NCBI GenBank assembly: GCA_025056735.1
Contig: JANWVR010000149.1
Location: 1-60,010, forward strand
Length of the DNA: 60,010 nucleotides
DNA from: Saprospiraceae bacterium
GTDB taxonomy: Bacteria > Bacteroidota > Bacteroidia > Chitinophagales > Saprospiraceae
Direction: 5' to 3'
In this document: piece after piece, positions 53,117 to 60,010 of the stretch
How the letters are laid out: the number at the start of each line of letters is the position of its first letter
How positions within the stretch are numbered: position 1 is the first letter of the stretch
Notes under the pieces: generated by a model
Told to the model about the DNA's origin: nothing
What the model saw: the letters and a program-made list of their open reading frames with translations, nothing else
Database searches by the model: none
Position numbers and translations under genes: made by a program

Positions 53117-54531
53117 GTATTGCGAAATACCCCGTCCGAAACCCGCGCACTGGAGAGGTAGACTACCATTTCGACCTCCCTGACCACGAACACCTGTGCC
53201 ACGTTGTGGCCCACCTGCGTCAGCATCAACCGCCATGGGCCCTCTTACCTGTTCATGAGCGCATGGCTGCCTTGCAAGCCTGGAAATCAGCATTAAATCG
53301 GCACTTACCTGCCCTCGTCGAGGCCCTCACTGCCGACACAGGTCGTCGCCACGAAAGCGTGCTGGAAGCCCAACTCATTGGCCAGAGCATTGATCGCTGG
53401 TGTCAGGCAAGTGAAACCTTCTTTCAGGAAACTCCTGACCGCGTCAGTACTATCCCATTCATCCATATCCGCCAGGATGTGCAACCCATCCCGGTAGTGG
53501 GTGTTATCAGCCCTTGGAACTTCCCACTCCTGCTGGGCCTAATTGATACGCTTCCTGCCCTGTTAGCCGGGTGTAGCGTAGTGGTGAAGCCCAGCGAAAT
53601 TACTCCGCGCTTTATTGAGCCGCTTATGGCCTCGATACGTGAAACGCCCTTACTGCGCGACGTGCTTCTCTTCATCGCCGGCGATGGTACTACTGGCGCA
53701 CAACTGATTGAGTTAGTCGACCTGGTATGTTTTACCGGTAGCGTTGCCACGGGCCGAAAGGTGTATGCCGCCTGTGCGGAGCGCTTCATCCCGTGCTTTC
53801 TGGAATTAGGGGGTAAAGACCCGGCTATCGTGCTCGAAGGCGCTAACCTGGAACATGCCGCCGCTTCCATTCTTTGGGGGAGCACCGTCAATTGTGGTCA
53901 ATCGTGCCTATCCATCGAGCGAGTGTATGTGCAAGAGAGTGTTCTGGAGGAATTCTTAGAAAAACTAAAGCAACGCGCCGAAAATGTCCGACTGGCTTAT
54001 CCTTCGCCCGAAGATGGCCAGATTGGCCCGGTCATTTCCGAAAGACAGGTGCACATCCTCAACGAACACCTGCGCGACGCAATAGAAAAGGGGGCTCGGG
54101 TGCTCACCGGCAGTACGCAGTGCGAAAACTTAGGCGGGGGCTGGTACTGCCGGCCCACCGTGCTGGCGGGTGTCAACCATTCGATGAAGGTGATGACGGA
54201 AGAGACGTTTGGTCCTATCATTCCAGTAATGCCGTTTCGTAGCGTTGAGGAGGCAATCCAGCTGGCTAATGGTACTATTTATGGCCTGAGCGCAGCGGTA
54301 TTTGCCGGCGACTGGCACACTGCCTGGCGTATCGGGCAGCGCCTGGAAGCTGGCGCTGTCTCCATTAACGAATGCGCTTTGACAGCCTTGGTGCACGAAG
54401 GCGAAAAACAATCCTTCAAAATGTCGGGCATCGGCGGTACACGCATGGGGCCAGCAGCACTGAAGCGATTTGTACGTCAGCGCGCCTTTCTCATCAAAAA
54501 AGAGCCACTGGCATCGCCATGGTGGTTCTGA
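53113..54531 (+). CDS. Aldehyde dehydrogenase
   Basis: A 472-residue NAD(P)-dependent aldehyde dehydrogenase. The proton-relay Asn is in SPWNFPLLLG, catalytic Glu in FLELGGKDPAI and Cys in VNCGQSCLSIERV. It would oxidise the aldehyde released by the aldolase or another cleavage step. It is the last clear member of the rightward train, coupled by an ATGA overlap to the CpcT-like gene. It is not a close copy of the dehydrogenase at 18884. Confidence 0.92.
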   Translation: MSIAKYPVRNPRTGEVDYHFDLPDHEHLCHVVAHLRQHQPPWALLPVHERMAALQAWKSALNRHLPALVEALTADTGRRHESVLEAQLIGQSIDRWCQASETFFQETPDRVSTIPFIHIRQDVQPIPVVGVISPWNFPLLLGLIDTLPALLAGCSVVVKPSEITPRFIEPLMASIRETPLLRDVLLFIAGDGTTGAQLIELVDLVCFTGSVATGRKVYAACAERFIPCFLELGGKDPAIVLEGANLEHAAASILWGSTVNCGQSCLSIERVYVQESVLEEFLEKLKQRAENVRLAYPSPEDGQIGPVISERQVHILNEHLRDAIEKGARVLTGSTQCENLGGGWYCRPTVLAGVNHSMKVMTEETFGPIIPVMPFRSVEEAIQLANGTIYGLSAAVFAGDWHTAWRIGQRLEAGAVSINECALTALVHEGEKQSFKMSGIGGTRMGPAALKRFVRQRAFLIKKEPLASPWWF

Positions 54532-54630
54532 GCGGTCGAGCAATGCGAGAACTACATGTTTTCATGCCTTACCCTTCTTCTTCACTATCGTCGGCGCTCG
54601 CGCCAACAGACATGACTTATTTCTTAAATA

Positions 54631-55416
54631 ATGGAACTTTCGCTTTTGCATAAAAATGCCTTTGTCGGCGGCTCGAGTGCCGGTATTGGCCGGGCGGTAG
54701 CCATAGAACTTGCCGCTTTGGGCGCCAATGTGGTGTTGGTGGCGCGCACCGAGAGCGCTTTGCTGGAGACGCTTCAGCGCTTAGATACTTCCCAAGGGCA
54801 GCAGCACGGTTACATAGTGGCTGATTTTAGCGACAGTGAGGGGCTGATGGCGCAGGTCGGGGCGCTGCTCGAACGCCAGCCTGTGCATGTTTTGGTGAAC
54901 AACACCGGTGGGCCGCCGGGCGGGCCTATTGCGCAGGCGCGGCCAGAGGAGTTTTTGAAGGCCTACCACAACCACTTGATTTGCAATCATCTGCTGGCGC
55001 AGGCCATGTTGCCGGGCATGAAGGCAGCGGGTTACGGACGCATCATCAACATCATCAGCACGTCGGTGAAGGAGCCCATCGAAAATCTGGGCGTCTCGAA
55101 CACAACGCGCTGGGCCGTGGCCGCCTGGGCCAAGACGTTGGCTGGCGAGGTCGGCCCGTGGGGCATCACGGTCAATAACGTGTTGCCGGGCTTCACGCGC
55201 ACGGGTCGGCTGTACGACCTCATCGAGAAACGAGCCGCCTCGGCAGGCGTATTGGTGGCGGAGATGGAAGAGCAGTTCCGCCGCCAGGTGCCAGTAGGGC
55301 GCTTTGCTGAGCCGGAAGAAGTCGCGGCGGCTGTGGCCTTTTTGGCCAGCCCGGCAGCGGCTTACATCAACGGCATCAATCTACCCGTAGATGGCGGGCG
55401 CACCAAAAGCCTGTAG
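54631..55416 (+). CDS. SDR-family protein lacking the usual YxxxK pair
   Basis: A 261-residue short-chain dehydrogenase-like protein. The cofactor motif GGSSAGIGRAV, NNTGGPPGG and the end AYINGINLPVDGG are clear. Where SDRs have YxxxK the sequence reads LGVSNTTRWAVAAWAK, so Tyr and Lys appear replaced (Ser/Val and Arg). I recall this form from other Bacteroidota SDRs annotated as 3-oxoacyl-ACP reductases. Separated by about 100 bases from the catabolic train, it is probably independent. Confidence 0.85.
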   Translation: MELSLLHKNAFVGGSSAGIGRAVAIELAALGANVVLVARTESALLETLQRLDTSQGQQHGYIVADFSDSEGLMAQVGALLERQPVHVLVNNTGGPPGGPIAQARPEEFLKAYHNHLICNHLLAQAMLPGMKAAGYGRIINIISTSVKEPIENLGVSNTTRWAVAAWAKTLAGEVGPWGITVNNVLPGFTRTGRLYDLIEKRAASAGVLVAEMEEQFRRQVPVGRFAEPEEVAAAVAFLASPAAAYINGINLPVDGGRTKSL

Positions 55417-55618
55417 GAGGCCTTTTGGGTTGATGCGTTGCCTCGTTTTTCGACAAAAAAGCAAGAAAGACGGCTCTGCAGTTGCTTTCGTTGGACTTTG
55501 GCATCTTTTTTTGATAAGTATTAACACTAACAAGAGGGCTTTGGCAGTTTCCTTGCTTACATCCCTTCGTATCAATACCGAGTTTGACACCACACCCTTT
55601 CAATCTTGTTCAACTGCT

Positions 55619-56008
55619 ATGAAAAATCTGCTTTTGGTGCTGTTCTTGTTCCCTATGACCATGATGGCCGCTCAGAGCAATCCGGTACTCGAGGCGGTCT
55701 CGCGCGCCTTAAGCGCCGGCGACGTGGACGCTTTAGCGCGCCATCTGGCCGATAATGTGGATTTGTCTATCTTAGAAAACGAGCAAACGTGCTCGAAAGC
55801 AAAGGCTACCGAGCTCTTGCGCGGCTTTTTCAATAACAACCGCCCGCGTTCCTTCAACCAGGTGCACCAGGGCGCCAGCCGCGGCAGCAACGACCAGTAC
55901 TGCATCGGCAACTTAGTTACGGCCAATGGCGCTTTTCGCGTGTACATCTACCTAAAGGTAACGGGCGCCAGCGCTGTGGTGCAAGAGCTGCGCTTCGACC
56001 GCGATTGA
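55619..56008 (+). CDS. DUF4783 family exported protein
   Basis: A 129-residue protein with a signal peptide (LLLVLFLFPMTMMAAQ) and an NTF2-like body (VLEAVSRALSAGDVDALARHLADNVDLSIL ... QYCIGNLVTANGAFRVYIYLK). This matches DUF4783, a Bacteroidota periplasmic family of unknown function. The ATG at 55619 is chosen because it begins the signal peptide. The preceding 202-base gap is T-rich with no clear promoter. A terminator hairpin follows at 56073. Confidence 0.85.
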   Translation: MKNLLLVLFLFPMTMMAAQSNPVLEAVSRALSAGDVDALARHLADNVDLSILENEQTCSKAKATELLRGFFNNNRPRSFNQVHQGASRGSNDQYCIGNLVTANGAFRVYIYLKVTGASAVVQELRFDRD

Positions 56009-56062
56009 TCCAAGGCTACTTGCCTTCGCGAAAGACAGCAGGGCGTTTCTAAAGTTTAAGCC

Positions 56063-56070
56063 TAATTTTG
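56063..56070 (+). promoter_or_regulatory. -7 box just upstream of a terminator hairpin
   Basis: TAATTTTG matches TAnnTTTG. Initiation a few bases downstream would fall in or beside the 5' arm of the hairpin at 56073-56107, so transcripts from here might not form the complete terminator. Confidence 0.45.
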
Positions 56071-56072
56071 CC

Positions 56073-56113
56073 GCGTTTCCGGGCTTCCCTCTGGCGCCCG
56101 GAAACGCTTTTTT
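56073..56113 (+). terminator. Rho-independent terminator abutting a start codon
   Basis: A perfect 12-base stem (GCGTTTCCGGGC, 56073-56084, with GCCCGGAAACGC, 56096-56107), an 11-base loop and six T residues (56108-56113) run straight into the ATG at 56114. It probably ends DUF4783 transcription; its overlap with the next gene's leader could also be regulatory. Confidence 0.88.
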
Positions 56114-56968
56114 ATGACGAGTTTTCTCCGTCTGACTGTTTTTGCGTGCCTGACGCTGTGGTTGTGGAACTGCGCCTCTCCGGATACCGACGACCGGAAA
56201 GGGGACGTGCTGCTGGCCCAGGTCTACAACAAAAGCCTTTACCTCTCGGAATTAGAAGGCATTGTGCCGCCCGGTACCTCGCCCGACGATAGCATCCTGC
56301 TGGTGCGAGCACACGTGCAGCGCTGGGTACGCGACCAGCTGCTCATGTACGAGGCCGAGCGCAACATTCCTAAAGACCTCAACATTGACAAATTGGTGCG
56401 CGATTACCGGGCCAGCTTAGTGCGTTTCAACTTTGAAGAGCAACTGATTGCCGAGCAATTGGATAGCGTGGTATCGGAAGAGGAACTGCGCGACTTTTAT
56501 GAGCACAATAAGGATCAATTCCAGTTGGAAAGTACTATCCTAAAGTGCCAGCTGATTGTCATCCCCTACAAAGCGCCGCAAAACGAATTCAACCGGCTGT
56601 GGTACAGCAAAAGTCCCGCCGATGCGGAGCGCCTGCGCACTCTCTCGAAGCAGTGGGCAAAGGCGGCGCTGCTCGACCCGGAGCGCTGGCATCGGCTGGA
56701 AGAAGTCTCGGCGCTCTTGCCGCGTGGCGCCCTTACCTCCGAAAACGTGGCCCCGCGCCGCGAAGGCACTCTCGGCGACGGCGAGTTTCGCTATTACTAT
56801 CGCGTGCTCGAGGTCATTCGCGGCAAAGAGACTGCTCCCTTCGAGTACGCCCGCGAACAGGCCAAAGCCATCCTGCTGCACAAACGAAAACAAGACCTCG
56901 TCGAACGCTGGAAAGAAGACCTCTACCAAAAAGAACTGCGCCGCCAAAACATCCGCATCTACCAATGA
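56114..56968 (+). CDS. SurA/parvulin-related periplasmic lipoprotein
   Basis: A 284-residue protein with a lipoprotein signal (LTLWLWNC, Cys near residue 18). The middle is a SurA-like helical chaperone region (VQRWVRDQLLMYEAERN, SVVSEEELRDFYEHNKDQF); the C-terminal part resembles a degenerate parvulin fold (FRYYYRVLEVIRGKETAPFEYAREQAKAIL). Directly upstream of a SurA-like isomerase and BamA, it probably helps outer-membrane proteins cross the periplasm. The ATG immediately follows a T-tract, leaving no room for a ribosome-binding sequence outside the hairpin. Confidence 0.82.
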   Translation: MTSFLRLTVFACLTLWLWNCASPDTDDRKGDVLLAQVYNKSLYLSELEGIVPPGTSPDDSILLVRAHVQRWVRDQLLMYEAERNIPKDLNIDKLVRDYRASLVRFNFEEQLIAEQLDSVVSEEELRDFYEHNKDQFQLESTILKCQLIVIPYKAPQNEFNRLWYSKSPADAERLRTLSKQWAKAALLDPERWHRLEEVSALLPRGALTSENVAPRREGTLGDGEFRYYYRVLEVIRGKETAPFEYAREQAKAILLHKRKQDLVERWKEDLYQKELRRQNIRIYQ

Positions 56969-57085
56969 ATACGGCGGTTTTCAAGGGCATCGCCAAAATT
57001 TGCCCAACACCAGACAACCCGATGCTACCCGTAAACACCCAGGCATAGCGCCTTTGCACGCCTGATAACTGTGAATTAACCACCC

Positions 57086-58474
57086 ATGCTAACGTTTCCT
57101 TTCTTGCGCCCGTCCCTTCTCTTTGCCATAGCCTATTGTCTTGCCTGTGCTCTGCCTTTAATGGCCCAAAACGACCGTCTGCTCATTGACAAAGTCGTCG
57201 CTACCGTAGGCGGAGAGATGATCCTGCTCAGCGAGGTGCAAGAGCAAATCGCCTACGCCCGTCAGCAAAACCCGAAAATCGGCGCTGACTATGGCTGCAT
57301 TGTCCTCCAGAACCTGTTGGTGCAAAAACTACTGGTGCACCAGGCTAAGATAGACTCCGTGCTCGTCAAGGACGAAGAGGTGGAAAACCAACTCGATGCG
57401 CGCATCGAACGCCTGCGCTCTTACTTCAACCAGGACGACAAAGCCATTGAAGAGTATTACGGTCAAACGGTGGCCCAGATTAAGGACCAGATGCGCAACG
57501 ACATGCGCAACCAGATGCTGGCCGAACGCATGCAGCAGGAAATCACCAAAAAAATCACCATCACGCCCGCAGAGGTGCAGATTTTTTTCAATGAAATACC
57601 CGCCGACTCGCTGCCCTTCTTCAACGCCGAAGTCGAAATCCGCGAACTGGTGTACAAGCCTCCCGTGAATGACGGGGAAAAGGCTAAAGCCCGCGCACAA
57701 ATCGAACAGCTGCGCCAGCGCATCGTAGAAAAGGGCGAAAGCTTTGCCGAATTGGCCAAAAAGTACAGCGACGACCCCGGCAGTGGCGCCCAGGGCGGCG
57801 ACCTGGGCTGGCAAAAACGCGGCGTCTTCGTGCCCGAGTTTGAGGCCGCCGTCTATAAACTGGAACCCGGACAAATCAGCCCCGTCGTCGAGACGGAGTT
57901 TGGCTTCCACGTCATCCAGCTTATCGAACGGCGCGGCAACCTCGTTCATGCACGGCATATCCTCATCAAACCCGAAATCACAGAGGAAGACTTGGAAAAA
58001 GCAGCGGCTAAGCTGGACTCCATCCGAAACCTCATCGTTTCAGGCCGACTGACGTTCAGCGATGCCGTCAAGATTTACGGCGATAAAAACACCGCCAGCT
58101 ACAACAACGACGGCCGCGTCGCCAACCCGCGCACGGGCAATACCTTCTTCGAGGTGGGCGACTTAGACACCAACATCTTTTTTGCCATTGACGACCTGAA
58201 AGTAGGCGAAATCTCCAAACCCACGCCCTTCCGCACTCCCGACGGCGCGCGTTACTACCGCCTCATTTTATTGGAAAGCCGCAGCAAACCACACAAAGCC
58301 AATCTCCGTCAGGACTACAACAAGATACAGGCAGCGGCTTTAGAGCAAAAAAAGAACGACTACATCGAGCAATGGATGCTCAGCCGGCTGCGCAAAACCC
58401 ATCTGGCGATTGATCCGCTTTTTCAGCAGTGCCCCAATCTGGCGGAAATTCTCTCCTTAGCCCACAAACCTTAA
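57086..58474 (+). CDS. surA: Peptidyl-prolyl isomerase, SurA-like
   Basis: A 462-residue periplasmic foldase. It has a signal peptide (about 1-28, ending PLMAQ), a SurA N-terminal chaperone domain (VVATVGGEMILLSEVQEQI), and two parvulin units: an evident one around 180-285 (ESFAELAKKYSDDPGSGAQGGDLGW ... GQISPVVETEFGFHVIQLI) and a weaker one after HARHILIKPEI. It delivers outer-membrane proteins to BamA, encoded 51 bases downstream. Length and order fit Bacteroidota SurA. Confidence 0.92.
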   Translation: MLTFPFLRPSLLFAIAYCLACALPLMAQNDRLLIDKVVATVGGEMILLSEVQEQIAYARQQNPKIGADYGCIVLQNLLVQKLLVHQAKIDSVLVKDEEVENQLDARIERLRSYFNQDDKAIEEYYGQTVAQIKDQMRNDMRNQMLAERMQQEITKKITITPAEVQIFFNEIPADSLPFFNAEVEIRELVYKPPVNDGEKAKARAQIEQLRQRIVEKGESFAELAKKYSDDPGSGAQGGDLGWQKRGVFVPEFEAAVYKLEPGQISPVVETEFGFHVIQLIERRGNLVHARHILIKPEITEEDLEKAAAKLDSIRNLIVSGRLTFSDAVKIYGDKNTASYNNDGRVANPRTGNTFFEVGDLDTNIFFAIDDLKVGEISKPTPFRTPDGARYYRLILLESRSKPHKANLRQDYNKIQAAALEQKKNDYIEQWMLSRLRKTHLAIDPLFQQCPNLAEILSLAHKP

Positions 58475-58525
58475 TCCATGCGCCTGCGAACAACACCTAT
58501 CCACGCGCTTACACCTATCGTATCC

Positions 58526-60010
58526 ATGAAACTGCCCATTCTCGGCCTGTTTTTGCTGATGCTTAGCGGCCTGACGGCTCAAACGGCTATCTCCACCGAC
58601 ACGGCTCGGCTCCCGCTGTTTCCCTACGAAAAAGCCCAGGAATACAAGATCGGCGGCGTGCGCGTCAGCGGCGCTCAATACACCGACGCTCAGGCGCTTA
58701 TTGCCATTTCAGGGCTGCGCGTGGGCGAACAAATTCGCATCCCCGGCCCGCTCATCACTCGCGCTGTACAATCGCTGTGGAACCTGCGCCTTTTCACCGA
58801 CGTGCAGATCGTCCAAGAGCGCCAACAGGGCGATGAGGTCTTTTTGGAAATCGTCGTCAAGGAGCTGCCCCGCTACACCCGCCATTCGTTTTCGGGCGTC
58901 CGCAAGAGCAAGCACGAAGACCTGAACAACGTCATCAATCGCTACCTGCAGCGTGGCGCCATCCTGACCGACAACGCCCGCATTTCGGTCATCAACGGCA
59001 TCAAAAACTACTACGCCGACAAGGGCTACCTCGACGCCAGCGTCAACATCAAAACGACGCCCGACGAACGCTCTACCAACGGCGTGAAAATGGAAGTGGT
59101 CATCAACCCGGGCAAGCGCGTCAAGATCCAGGACATCCGTTTCGTCGGCGTCAAACAGGCAAAAGTCTCCAAACTGCGCCGCAAAATGAAAAACACGGCG
59201 CGCAAAAGCCGCATCTTCAAAAAGTCCAAACTCGTCGAGAAAGACTTTGAAGAGGATAAGCGCGCCATTGAGGCCTACTACAACACGCTGGGCTTTCGCG
59301 ATGCCCGCATCGTGCGCGACTCTGTGTGGCGCACGCCCAAGGGCGACCTGATAATCGAACTGACGGTAAACGAAGGCCGGCGCTACTACTTCCGCAATAT
59401 CACCTGGAAAGGGAACACCATCTACGAAACGCGCGTCATCCAGCAGGTACTCGGCATTTCCAAAGGCGATGTCTATAACCAGGAACTGCTGAACAACCGC
59501 CTGAGTTTCAGCCAGGACGGGCGCGACGTCTCCTCGCTTTACTTGGACAATGGCTACCTGTTCTTTCGAGCCGACCCGATTGAAACGGCCATCGAAAACG
59601 ATTCCGTTGACTTAGAAATCCGCATCTTCGAGGGGCCGCAGGCCACCATTGACCGCGTGGTTATCAAGGGCAATGACCGCACGCACGAGCATGTCATCCG
59701 GCGCGAGCTCTTCACCCGGCCGGGTGATAAGTTCAGCCGCTCCGACATCATCCGCTCGCAGCGCGAGATCGTCAACCTCGGCTACTTCAACCCTGAAGCG
59801 CTGGGCATCAACACGCCAGTAAACCCCGACCGAGGTACTGTGGACATCGAGTACACGGTGGAGGAAAAACCCTCCGACCAGCTCGAACTCAGCGCCGGCT
59901 ATCAGCCGCGCACGGCCTTTGGTCTGGGCGGCGTCATCGGTACGCTGGGCGTTACGTTCAACAACTTCTCGCTGCGCAACATCCGCAACCGCGAGGCCTG
60001 GAACCCGCTG
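58526..60010 (+). CDS. bamA: Outer-membrane protein assembly factor BamA, partial
   Basis: The frame stays open to the window end (495 codons seen). The ATG at 58526 begins a signal peptide (MKLPILGLFLLMLSGLTAQ); an ATG at 58478 is in frame but less suitable. POTRA domains follow: YKIGGVRVSGAQYTDAQALIAISGL, VKIQDIRFVGVKQ, YYFRNITWKGNTIYETRVIQQ, ATIDRVVIKGNDRTHEHVIRREL. The barrel begins near LELSAGYQPRTAFGLGG at the window edge. The repeated KSxxxKK-rich stretch in POTRA 2 (RRKMKNTARKSRIFKKSK) resembles Bacteroidota BamA. It inserts barrel proteins into the outer membrane. Confidence 0.93.
   Translation, partial: MKLPILGLFLLMLSGLTAQTAISTDTARLPLFPYEKAQEYKIGGVRVSGAQYTDAQALIAISGLRVGEQIRIPGPLITRAVQSLWNLRLFTDVQIVQERQQGDEVFLEIVVKELPRYTRHSFSGVRKSKHEDLNNVINRYLQRGAILTDNARISVINGIKNYYADKGYLDASVNIKTTPDERSTNGVKMEVVINPGKRVKIQDIRFVGVKQAKVSKLRRKMKNTARKSRIFKKSKLVEKDFEEDKRAIEAYYNTLGFRDARIVRDSVWRTPKGDLIIELTVNEGRRYYFRNITWKGNTIYETRVIQQVLGISKGDVYNQELLNNRLSFSQDGRDVSSLYLDNGYLFFRADPIETAIENDSVDLEIRIFEGPQATIDRVVIKGNDRTHEHVIRRELFTRPGDKFSRSDIIRSQREIVNLGYFNPEALGINTPVNPDRGTVDIEYTVEEKPSDQLELSAGYQPRTAFGLGGVIGTLGVTFNNFSLRNIRNREAWNPL

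Noticed and set aside
57329-57958. A 209-codon minus-strand frame inside the SurA-like gene
   Set aside because: Antisense shadow of a clear parvulin gene; no domain resemblance.

Overview
The window is about 60 kb of a rather GC-rich chromosome from a member of the Bacteroidota. A Saprospiria- or Chitinophagia-like lineage is my best guess, but genus cannot be read from the sequence. The placement rests on a secreted protein with a type IX secretion sorting domain, the DUF4271-hemD gene pair, a DUF4783 protein, a large TonB-dependent receptor with a carboxypeptidase-like N-terminal domain, a parvulin-parvulin-BamA run, and repeated TAnnTTTG promoter boxes. No rRNA, tRNA, CRISPR array or insertion sequence was seen.

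Left flank (1-20.4 kb): housekeeping and accessory genes. In order: a lipoprotein gene leaving the window; a nucleotidyltransferase-Nudix protein; purA; DUF4271 and hemD; a glycosyltransferase pseudogene with two nonsense codons and a frameshift; recN; a RhuM-Fic gene with a premature stop 20 codons before its natural end; a DUF4143-type ATPase; a small sugar group (beta-mannosidase, sugar permease, later polyphosphate glucokinase) containing an array of 18-bp palindromes; a YCF48-like lipoprotein; a spermidine-synthase-like methyltransferase whose start codon abuts a heptanucleotide array; a LamG/T9SS protein; and a succinate-semialdehyde dehydrogenase.

Centre (20.4-54.5 kb): a large divergent catabolic cluster and the most remarkable part of the window. 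Two long gene trains run outward from a control region at about 34.35-34.53 kb. The leftward train encodes a TonB receptor, DUF1838 lipoprotein, VOC protein, HMG-CoA-lyase-like enzyme, transporter, Tat-exported FAD amine oxidase, an aconitase-family large/small pair, a second transporter, a MarR regulator, a secreted alpha/beta hydrolase and a nitrilase-fold protein lacking catalytic residues. The rightward train encodes a second, divergent aconitase-family pair, an HpcH/HpaI aldolase, a RedY/HapK-like protein, SDR, hydantoinase A and B, a VOC lipoprotein, an NADP oxidoreductase, alpha/beta hydrolase, FAD oxidoreductase, class III CoA-transferase, dihydropyrimidinase-like amidohydrolase, two CpcT-like (bilin-lyase fold) exported proteins, a methyltransferase, a SnoaL-like protein and an aldehyde dehydrogenase. 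The set looks like uptake and stepwise breakdown of an unknown cyclic, probably N-containing and hydrophobic compound: ring hydrolysis, hydration of an unsaturated diacid, aldol or CoA-linked cleavage. Breakdown of a tetrapyrrole/bilin-derived imide is my favoured but unproven idea; a steroid or terpenoid is the main alternative.

Right flank (54.6-60 kb): an SDR lacking the usual YxxxK pair, a DUF4783 protein, a terminator hairpin touching a start codon, then a periplasmic outer-membrane-protein assembly group (parvulin-like lipoprotein, SurA-like isomerase, and the first 495 codons of BamA, cut by the window end).
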